A stretch of DNA of 64,000 nt from contig NZ_JAPNKC010000001.1 of the NCBI RefSeq assembly GCF_026626705.1, positions 7,210,001 through 7,274,000 on the forward strand, in the 5' to 3' direction. Shown piece after piece: positions 16,382 through 23,404 of this stretch; the first letter of the stretch is position 1, and every line of letters starts with the position of its first letter. A program made the position numbers and the translations under genes. The DNA is from Pyxidicoccus sp. MSG2. GTDB taxonomy: Bacteria; Myxococcota; Myxococcia; Myxococcales; Myxococcaceae. The notes beneath the pieces were generated by a model. That model was not told the DNA's origin, did not search any database, and saw nothing but the letters and a program-made list of their open reading frames with translations.

Positions 16382-19174
16382 GTGGGCGTGGGAAGCCACG
16401 GCACACAGGCAGGGAGTTCGGAGCTGGTGGAGGACAAGCCTCGTTCGTGGAGTCCGTGGCAGCGCCGGGCCGTGCTCATGGTCCTCGCGGCGGCCGCGGG
16501 AGTGGTCGCGGCAACGGTGGGCCTGCCGTCCCTGCGGAGCACGGCGCGTGAGTCGGTGCCTCCGGCCCTGTTCCTGGCGAACGCGCCCACGCGTGCGATT
16601 GAAGCGCGGGTGAGCTACCCGGGGGCGGACGTGCACCGCCCCTACGGGCCGATGCGCTCGGGTGATGCGGGAGCGCCGCCGCCCGCGCCGCTGCGCGAGC
16701 TGGCGCGGATGGAAGCGGAAGGGGACGTGCGCGGGCTGGCGGCGGCGTACCTCGTGCGCGGCAACATGCAGCTGGCGGCGCCGTACCTGGCGAAGGCGGG
16801 GGATTCACCGGACGTAGCCAGTGACAAGGCCGTGCTCGCGCTGGACCGGAGGGACTCCGCGAAGGCGCTCGAGCTGCTCGAGGGGGCGCTGAAGGCGGAC
16901 CCGAAGCATGCGCAGGCCCTGTGGAACCGCGGGCTGGTGCTGAAGGAGCTGGAGCTGTGGGCGCTGGCGGCGCAGTCGTTCGAGGCGGTGGCCGCGCTGG
17001 GCGAGCACGGGTGGGCGGGGGAGGCGCGGGCACGGGCGGAGTCGCTGCGGGGACGGCTCGTGGACCACTGGCGCGAGTACTGGGATGTCTCGGAGGCGCT
17101 TGCCACCGGCGAGAGTGGCGTTGCTCCGGAGATGCTCCAGTCGCGGCCCGGTCTCTTCCGCGCGAGCTTGTATGAGGCCATCCGCGCCGCTCCATCGGAG
17201 GAGCGGCTCAAGGCACTGTGGCCGCTCGCCGAGGCGTTGGATGTGCGTTACGGAGAGTCCTCGCTCCGTGATGCCATTCGCTGGGCCGAGGCCCGGGACT
17301 TCCGCCGACGTGGGCCGCTGGCCGCGCGCTACCTGGAACTCCATCGCACGCATACCGTCGCTGGCGGGCTCCCTGCGTATCTGGAGGCGCTGTCCCAGGC
17401 TGGAGAGCGTGACCTGTACATGGGCGCGCTCCTTCGCGAACGGAAGGTCCAGGAGCATCTGGACTCCTTTGCGGAACTCGCCGCGCAGGTGGGGGACCCC
17501 TGGTTCCTGCTCATCGCTGAATATGAGAGGGCGCTGGCGGCCATCAACCGGGGGGAGTTCCTCCAGGCAGAGCAGTTCCTTCTGCATGCGGTCGAGCGCT
17601 GCAAGGCACATCCGATTGGTTACAGGTGCATTCCCATCGAGTCGCAGTTGGGAGACCTCTACCGCCAGCTTCATCGCCTGCCTGAGTCCAATCAGCACAC
17701 GCTGGCGGCGCTCAAGGGCTATCCAGGGGATAGCCGCTGGAGCGAGACACAGCACCTGCTGCAGCTGGGGCAGAACGCTCGTTATCTCGAGGATGTAGCG
17801 CTGGCGCGGGCCTATCTCGAGGAAGCGCTCGTCCGAAATCCGGAGGACTGCCGCATCCGCCACTTCGTCCGTGCGAACGATGCCTTGGCGTTCATGGGGA
17901 GGTTCGCCGCCACGGAGGCGCGTGCGAGCATGGCCCAGGCATTGGCGTGCAAGGAGCCGCTTTCCATGGCGGGAGCCAAGACGTTGGCGGACCTGGCTCG
18001 CGTACTCCCCGATGCGGAGCAGGACCAGCGCCTGCTGGAAGGACTCGCGGCCAGGCGGAGCCAGGGCCAGCTCTCCCCGGGAGAGTTGGCGCTCGCGACG
18101 CACATCGAGGGTCGCTTCTACGTGGAGCGCGAGCGGGCGCGGGGCGAGGAGTTGTTCCGGCGCGCCATCGCCCTGGCAAGGGAGTTGCCCCGCTACAACG
18201 TCGATGCGCGCAAGGCCCGGGCCTTCAGCTACGCCTCCCTCATTCTCGCGGCTGGGAAGGCCGGTGAGTTCGAGCGGGCGCTCGCACTGTTCGGTGAGGA
18301 GCTGGGTGGAGAGATTCCCCGGAAGTGCGTGGTGGCTGTGACGGTGGACGAGGAGCGAACGTTCATCCTCACGCTCGGACCGGACGGACGGACGTGGGGC
18401 CACTACGACGCGAGCCGCGCGACACCTCTCGGTGAGGACGTGCGAGGGCTGGTGCCGGAGGCGCTGGTGGCTCCGCTTCGTGCCTGCGAACGAGTGCACG
18501 TGGTGGCCCGCCCGCCACTGCACGGTCGCGCGGGTCTGCTACCCGCCGACCTGGCATGGTCCTACTACGTCCTCCGGCCGGCGCTGCCAACGCCCACGTC
18601 TGGACCGGTCCGCCGTCTGGTCATCGCAGACGTGGCCGCGCCCAAGGCCCTCGAGCTTCCGTCGCTCAATGCATGGGACGGGGCTACCGAAGAGGGAACG
18701 ACGCTTCTCTCCGGGACCCAGGCCACGCCCTCCCGCATGCTGGAGGCCATGGAGTCGGCCACGGAGGTCGAGGTCCACGCCCATGGGTTGGTGAACCCGA
18801 ACCTTTCCGAGGCTTCACTGTTGGTGCTCTCGCCGGAAGAGGGGGGACGCTACGCATTGACGGCAGGAGAGGTTCAATCCCGGCGACTCCGGGAACACCC
18901 ATTGGTCCTCCTGGCCGCATGCAAGGCTGCACATGGCGCCCCGTGGATGCATGAGCGCTTCAGTCTCCCCGTGGCGTTCATCGAGGCAGGAGCGCGCACG
19001 GTGCTCGCCGCCACGGTGGACGTGCCGGATGCCCAGGCGGGCGCGTTCTTCAATGCCGTCCGGGAACGCATCCGGAGTGGAGTGAACGCCGCCATCGCGG
19101 TTCGTGACGTTCGCATGGAGTGGATGACGCGGGACCCGGAGAGCTGGGTCCATGCGGTGCTGGTTTTCGATTGA
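16382..19174 (+). CDS. Membrane-anchored TPR-CHAT protein
   Basis: About 930 residues. A hydrophobic segment at roughly residues 28-48 (RAVLMVLAAAAGVVAATVGL) should anchor it in the membrane. Residues 110-640 are alpha-helical TPR-like repeats. The last 290 residues form a CHAT domain (caspase-HetF-associated with TPRs): a VVAVTVDEERTFILTLG strand, EVHAHG with the candidate catalytic His 801, VLLAACKAAHG with Cys 847, and a final FIEAGARTVLAATVDVPD segment. CHAT proteins are cysteine proteases often switched on by partners. Start GTG 16382 is the longest plausible; a later start is possible. A lipoprotein gene follows 40 bp downstream. Confidence 0.85.
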   Translation: MGVGSHGTQAGSSELVEDKPRSWSPWQRRAVLMVLAAAAGVVAATVGLPSLRSTARESVPPALFLANAPTRAIEARVSYPGADVHRPYGPMRSGDAGAPPPAPLRELARMEAEGDVRGLAAAYLVRGNMQLAAPYLAKAGDSPDVASDKAVLALDRRDSAKALELLEGALKADPKHAQALWNRGLVLKELELWALAAQSFEAVAALGEHGWAGEARARAESLRGRLVDHWREYWDVSEALATGESGVAPEMLQSRPGLFRASLYEAIRAAPSEERLKALWPLAEALDVRYGESSLRDAIRWAEARDFRRRGPLAARYLELHRTHTVAGGLPAYLEALSQAGERDLYMGALLRERKVQEHLDSFAELAAQVGDPWFLLIAEYERALAAINRGEFLQAEQFLLHAVERCKAHPIGYRCIPIESQLGDLYRQLHRLPESNQHTLAALKGYPGDSRWSETQHLLQLGQNARYLEDVALARAYLEEALVRNPEDCRIRHFVRANDALAFMGRFAATEARASMAQALACKEPLSMAGAKTLADLARVLPDAEQDQRLLEGLAARRSQGQLSPGELALATHIEGRFYVERERARGEELFRRAIALARELPRYNVDARKARAFSYASLILAAGKAGEFERALALFGEELGGEIPRKCVVAVTVDEERTFILTLGPDGRTWGHYDASRATPLGEDVRGLVPEALVAPLRACERVHVVARPPLHGRAGLLPADLAWSYYVLRPALPTPTSGPVRRLVIADVAAPKALELPSLNAWDGATEEGTTLLSGTQATPSRMLEAMESATEVEVHAHGLVNPNLSEASLLVLSPEEGGRYALTAGEVQSRRLREHPLVLLAACKAAHGAPWMHERFSLPVAFIEAGARTVLAATVDVPDAQAGAFFNAVRERIRSGVNAAIAVRDVRMEWMTRDPESWVHAVLVFD

Positions 19175-19214
19175 GGATGGGATGCGCCCATCCAGAGGTT
19201 GGAGGGGGAAGACG

Positions 19215-19838
19215 ATGATGAAGCGATTGCTGCTGTGTGCCTTGCTGGCCGGTTCGCTTTCGGGTTGCCGTATCTTTGGGGAGCCCCGGCCCACGCCGGA
19301 CACGTGCCCTGAACCCGGACCGGCACCCAAGCCGCCACCGGTGTCGACGCTGCCTCCCGGAGGCACGTTGCCCAAGGGCGCGACCCAGATTGTCGGTGTG
19401 CTCTGCCCGGAGACGGGGGCCTTCGCTGCGGCCGGCGTGAACGTGTCGGGCCAAGCCTTCACCTATCTTGTGGCAGGCGAGCGCGCCGCGCGGGAGTCAT
19501 TCCTCAACAACGCGTACAGGGCGGGAGTGCCCGTCGTGCTCTACACGGCTCCCGTGAAGTTGACGAAGGGGGCGGGCCCGGCGACGAGCGCGACCGTGAC
19601 TTCGGGGGCAACTTCGGGCTCAGGAGCCGACGCGACGACAGCAGACCCGTGCGAGATCGCGAACTCGATTGGAGATCCTCCGCCGACTGACCCGAAGGAC
19701 AAGGGCGACTCCAATCCGCGTCCGATAGACACCCTCACCAGCCTGGCATGGGCAACGGCTACCGCGGTCGATGGTGTGAGCGACCCAGCGGCCGCATCCA
19801 GCACCCAGCCGGCTCCCGGGACGAGCGTGCCCCGGTAG
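19215..19838 (+). CDS. Small lipoprotein downstream of the CHAT gene
   Basis: A 207-residue predicted lipoprotein. MMKRLLLCALLAGSLSGC is a clear lipoprotein signal, with Cys at residue 18. The start ATG follows GGAGGGGGAAG. After a proline-rich linker there is one compact region (residues 50-115) with GVLCPETGAFAAAGVNVSGQ, and a long low-complexity Thr/Ser/Ala/Pro tail. I do not recognise a family. Its place 40 bp after the CHAT gene suggests the two are made together, perhaps as membrane protease and envelope partner. Confidence 0.75.
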   Translation: MMKRLLLCALLAGSLSGCRIFGEPRPTPDTCPEPGPAPKPPPVSTLPPGGTLPKGATQIVGVLCPETGAFAAAGVNVSGQAFTYLVAGERAARESFLNNAYRAGVPVVLYTAPVKLTKGAGPATSATVTSGATSGSGADATTADPCEIANSIGDPPPTDPKDKGDSNPRPIDTLTSLAWATATAVDGVSDPAAASSTQPAPGTSVPR

Positions 19839-19852
19839 ACTGATGAATGCAG

Positions 19853-19882
19853 GGCCGCCTTCCTTCGGGGAGGAAGGCGGCC
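19853..19882. terminator. Bidirectional terminator hairpin
   Basis: A perfect 12-bp stem (GGCCGCCTTCCT / AGGAAGGCGGCC) with a 6-nt loop between two convergent genes. It lacks a T-tract on either side. Confidence 0.65.
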
Positions 19883-19886
19883 TCAG

Positions 19887-20357
19887 CTACTCCGGAAACG
19901 TCGCCAGCGTCAGTGCCTCCGGAGGCCCCTTCACATCCTTCGGCAACACCGTCACACCGGACAGGTACCGCCAGCCGGTGCCGTCATGTCGGAAGTCCGA
20001 GCGCTCCACGAAGGACTGCTCCTTCCCCTTCTCGAACACCTTGGCGAAGAACAGCACCTGCGCCAGTCCGGACTCATCCGGAGCCTTCCGGTCCATCACC
20101 ACCAGCTTCGGGAACTGGTGTCCCTGGGCGTAGGTGCGCAGCCCGCGCAGGTACTCCTCCTGGGGACGCGCACGGTCCGGGTGGTCCGGGTGCAGCGTCT
20201 TCCACAGGTACGCGACCTCCCGCAGGGCGAAGGCGCTGTAGCGGCTGCGCATCAGTCGCTCGGCGTCGGGCGGCTCCGCCTCACCTCGGTGGAACGGGGC
20301 GCAGCACTCCTTGTAGCGGAGTCCGGAGCAGCAGGGGCACGGTGGGGCAGGGGGCAT
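19887..20357 (-). CDS. YchJ-family protein with SEC-C motif
   Basis: A 156-residue protein. The N-terminus CPCCSGLRYKECCAPFHRG is a SEC-C type zinc-binding motif. It is followed by AERLMRSRYSAFALREVAYLWKTLHPD, the YchJ/UPF0225 signature, and an NTF2-like fold region ending with RHDGTGWRYLSG. Its function is unknown. It is divergent from uppP. Confidence 0.9.
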   Translation of the reverse strand: MPPAPPCPCCSGLRYKECCAPFHRGEAEPPDAERLMRSRYSAFALREVAYLWKTLHPDHPDRARPQEEYLRGLRTYAQGHQFPKLVVMDRKAPDESGLAQVLFFAKVFEKGKEQSFVERSDFRHDGTGWRYLSGVTVLPKDVKGPPEALTLATFPE

Positions 20358-20472
20358 GGCGCGGCGTCCAGCCTACCCCGGGGGCGTGCCCGTGCGTGTG
20401 GGCCCGCACAGTGACGGACGAACGCCCTTGCTGGCGGGGGAGAGCGGGCATACATCCGGGAGCCTCGCCCCT

Positions 20473-21366
20473 ATGAGCCTCCTCCAAGCCATCGTCCTGG
20501 GTCTGGTCCAGGGCCTCACCGAGTTCCTCCCCATCAGCTCCACCGCGCACCTGCGCATCGCGCCGGAGCTGTTCGGCTGGAAGGACCCGGGAGCCGCGTA
20601 CTCCGCCGTCATCCAGTTGGGCACGGTGGCCGCCGTGCTCATCTACTTCCGCAAGGACATCGTCTCGCTCACCGCGGCCTTCTTCCGCGGCCTGGCGCGG
20701 CGCGAGCCCTTCGGCACCCTGGAGTCGCGGCTGGCGTGGTTCGTCCTCGTGGGCACGCTGCCCGTCGGCATCTGCGGGCTGCTCTTCAAGAAGCTCATCG
20801 AGAACCAGTTCCGCTCGCTCTACATCATCTCCGGCAGCCTCATCGTCCTCGCGATCATCCTCTTCCTGGCGGAGCGGTTCGCCTCCCACAAGCGGACGCT
20901 GGAGGACATGCGCTGGAAGGACGGCATCATCATCGGCCTGTGGCAGGCGCTGGCGCTGATTCCGGGCTCGTCGCGCTCGGGCACCACGCTGACGGGCGGC
21001 CTGTCGCTGGGCTTCAAGCGCGAGGACGCCGCGCGCTACTCCTTCCTGCTGTCCATCCCCGCCACCACCCTGGCCGGTGTCTTCGAGCTCAAGCACCTGC
21101 TGGAGGCCACCGAGCGGCCGTCTGCCCTGTCCCTGTGGGTGGGCACGCTGGTGGCGTTCGGCTCGGGCATGGCGGCCATCGCCTGGCTGTTGCGCTACCT
21201 GCGCACCCGCACCACGCTGGTCTTCGTCGTGTACCGCGTGGCGCTGGGCGTGCTGCTGCTGGTGCTCCTGCAGATGGGCAAGCTCGCGCCGCGCTCCGGT
21301 TTGGAGAACCTCGACCTGCCGAAGGAGCCGGGCACGCAGCAGATTGAAAAGCAGGTCACGGACTAG
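20473..21366 (+). CDS. uppP: Undecaprenyl-diphosphatase
   Basis: A 297-residue inner-membrane enzyme that recycles the lipid carrier for peptidoglycan and other polysaccharides. It has QGLTEFLPISSTAHL near the N-terminus (catalytic Glu 17 and His 26 region) and PGSSRSGTTLTGGL in the second half, the two BacA/UppP signatures, and about eight hydrophobic helices. The start is ATG 20473; the frame's upstream extension lacks family features. The Nudix gene follows after 14 bp. Confidence 0.95.
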   Translation: MSLLQAIVLGLVQGLTEFLPISSTAHLRIAPELFGWKDPGAAYSAVIQLGTVAAVLIYFRKDIVSLTAAFFRGLARREPFGTLESRLAWFVLVGTLPVGICGLLFKKLIENQFRSLYIISGSLIVLAIILFLAERFASHKRTLEDMRWKDGIIIGLWQALALIPGSSRSGTTLTGGLSLGFKREDAARYSFLLSIPATTLAGVFELKHLLEATERPSALSLWVGTLVAFGSGMAAIAWLLRYLRTRTTLVFVVYRVALGVLLLVLLQMGKLAPRSGLENLDLPKEPGTQQIEKQVTD

Positions 21367-21380
21367 GGAAGGGTGCCGTC

Positions 21381-21983
21381 GTGAGCGTGGAGGTGCTGTT
21401 CCAATCTCTGGAGGCGAGGCTGTCCTCTCGGCCGGCGCGTACGGTGGACCTGCCGGGGCTGGTGCTGCGCGAGGCCGCGGTGCTGGTGCCCGTCTTCGAG
21501 CGGGACGGCGTGCCGCACGTGCTCTTCACGCGCCGGCCCGCCAACCTGCGCACCCACGCGGACCAGTACAGCTTCCCCGGCGGCGGGCGCGATGCCGAGG
21601 ATGCGACGCCGCTGCACACCGCGCTGCGCGAGACGGAAGAAGAGCTGGGCATCGACCGGCGGCGCGTGCGCGTGCTGGGCATGCTGGACGAGGTGCCCAC
21701 CATCTCCCAGTACCGCGTGCGCCCCTTCGTGGGCGTCATCCCCGGTGACGGCCAGTACGCCCCGAGCGCGGAAGAGGTGGCCTTCATCCTCGAGGTGCCG
21801 CTGGCGAGCCTGCTGGACCCGGCCATCCTCCGCACCGAGCGCAAGGAGGTCTTCGGCTCCGAGCGCGAGCTGTACTTCTATACGTACGGCACCCACGTCA
21901 TCTGGGGCGCCACGGCGCGCATCCTCCGTGACTTCCTCAACCACGTGACGCAGGTGTCCGAGCCGGCCCGCGCGCCAGGCTGA
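21381..21983 (+). CDS. CoA pyrophosphatase-type Nudix hydrolase
   Basis: A 200-residue Nudix enzyme. VLFTRRPANLRTHADQYSFPGG is the NudL/CoA-pyrophosphatase prefix, and the Nudix box continues to ALRETEEELGI, with Asp at the first acidic position as in NudL. It would hydrolyse CoA or related dinucleotide pyrophosphates in the cytoplasm. GTG start, 14 bp after uppP, so the two are likely co-transcribed. It ends 4 bp from the convergent MBOAT gene. Confidence 0.9.
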   Translation: MSVEVLFQSLEARLSSRPARTVDLPGLVLREAAVLVPVFERDGVPHVLFTRRPANLRTHADQYSFPGGGRDAEDATPLHTALRETEEELGIDRRRVRVLGMLDEVPTISQYRVRPFVGVIPGDGQYAPSAEEVAFILEVPLASLLDPAILRTERKEVFGSERELYFYTYGTHVIWGATARILRDFLNHVTQVSEPARAPG

Positions 21984-21987
21984 GTCG

Positions 21988-23403
21988 CTAGAACTGCAGG
22001 TACACGTACGGGCGCGTCTCCACCGAGGACAGGTGGCGGATGCCCAGGCCGAGCAGCACCAGGGCCACGGCGCGCACCGGCACCGGCATGCGGACGAAGA
22101 GCTCCGACGACACGGTGTAGAGCCTCAGCGGCACCGCGTGGAAGAACACCGCCGCCGCCAGCATGCCCCACACCAGCGGGCTCACGTTGGCGATGCCGGG
22201 CACGCCCGCAATCATTCGCACGTAGAACTCCCCCGCGTGCGTCATGTCCGGCGCGCGGAACACCACGCGCGTGAGCACCACAATCGTGAAGGTGGCCAGC
22301 ATGCCCAGCGCGACGCGGGGGATGCCCGGCGACTCCGGCTTGCCCACCCACCACTCCCAGCAGCGGGAGATGCCCAGCGCCACGCCGTGCACCGCGCCCC
22401 AGACGGCGAAGCGCCAGTCCGCGCCGTGCCACAGGCCACCCAGCACCATCACCGTCATCAGGTTGAAGAGCACCCGCGGCTTCGACACGCGGTTGCCGCC
22501 CAGCGGCCGGTACAGGTAGTCCCGCAGCCACGTGGACAGGCTCAGGTGCCACCGGTTCCAGAACTCACCGATGTTCTTCGCCAGGTACGGGCGGTTGAAG
22601 TTCTCCGGGAATTTGAAGCCGAACAGCGCCGCCACGCCCAGCGCGATGTCCGAGTACCCCGAGAAGTCGTAGTAGAGCTCGAAGGTGTAGGCCACCGCGG
22701 CGACGATGCACTCGGCGGACGCGTACTTCTCCGGCGCGCCGAAGACGGGGTCGACGATGGCGCTGCCCAGCACGTCCGCGATGACCAGCTTCTTCACCAG
22801 GCCCACCGCGATGCGGAACAGCGCGTGGCCGCCCTGCTCGGGGGTGAGGCTCGGCGTGTCGCGGAAGTGCGCCATCAACTCCGACGCGCGGACGATGGGG
22901 CCGCTCACCACGCGCGGGAAGAAGAGCATGTACAGCAGGTGCTCGATGAAGGAGTGCTCCGCGCTCGCCTTCCCCCGGTACACGTCCACCGTGTAGCTGA
23001 TGGCCTGGAAGACGAAGAAGGACAGGCCCACCGGCAGCAGCAGGTGGAAGGGCTCCGTGCGCACGCCGATGCCCAGCGGCGCCAGCAGCGACACCACCGT
23101 CTGCCGCAGGAGCTCCAGGTACTTGAAGCCCGCCAGCAGCCCCAGGTTGCTGACGATGGACAGCGTGACGAGCGCCTTGCGCGCGCCCTGTGACTGCGTG
23201 CGGGCCATGCCCTTCACGCACAGGTGGTCCACCGTGACGCCCGCCAGGAAGATGAGGAGCGGGAAGGGCGTGAAGACGGCGTAGAAGTACACGCTCGCCA
23301 GGAGCAGCACCGCCATGCGCCCCCAGTACTGACGGTGCACCGCCCAGTAGACGGCGAACACCACGACGACGAAGGCGAGGTATTGGAGGCTGTGGGACAG
23401 CAC
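21988..23403 (-). CDS. MBOAT-family O-acyltransferase (AlgI-like)
   Basis: A 471-residue membrane protein with about ten hydrophobic helices. SFFVFQAISYTVDVYRGKA, DLALGVAALFGFKFPENFNRPYLAKNIGEFWNRWHLSLSTWLRDY in segments, and VLGGLWHGADW (with the catalytic His) match AlgI-like acyltransferases. These move acetyl groups across the membrane for polysaccharide modification. Together with the double SGNH protein directly upstream it should form an O-acetylation system, as AlgI does with AlgJ/AlgX. The polymer is unknown. Confidence 0.94.
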   Translation of the reverse strand: MLSHSLQYLAFVVVVFAVYWAVHRQYWGRMAVLLLASVYFYAVFTPFPLLIFLAGVTVDHLCVKGMARTQSQGARKALVTLSIVSNLGLLAGFKYLELLRQTVVSLLAPLGIGVRTEPFHLLLPVGLSFFVFQAISYTVDVYRGKASAEHSFIEHLLYMLFFPRVVSGPIVRASELMAHFRDTPSLTPEQGGHALFRIAVGLVKKLVIADVLGSAIVDPVFGAPEKYASAECIVAAVAYTFELYYDFSGYSDIALGVAALFGFKFPENFNRPYLAKNIGEFWNRWHLSLSTWLRDYLYRPLGGNRVSKPRVLFNLMTVMVLGGLWHGADWRFAVWGAVHGVALGISRCWEWWVGKPESPGIPRVALGMLATFTIVVLTRVVFRAPDMTHAGEFYVRMIAGVPGIANVSPLVWGMLAAAVFFHAVPLRLYTVSSELFVRMPVPVRAVALVLLGLGIRHLSSVETRPYVYLQF

Positions 23404-23404
23404 G

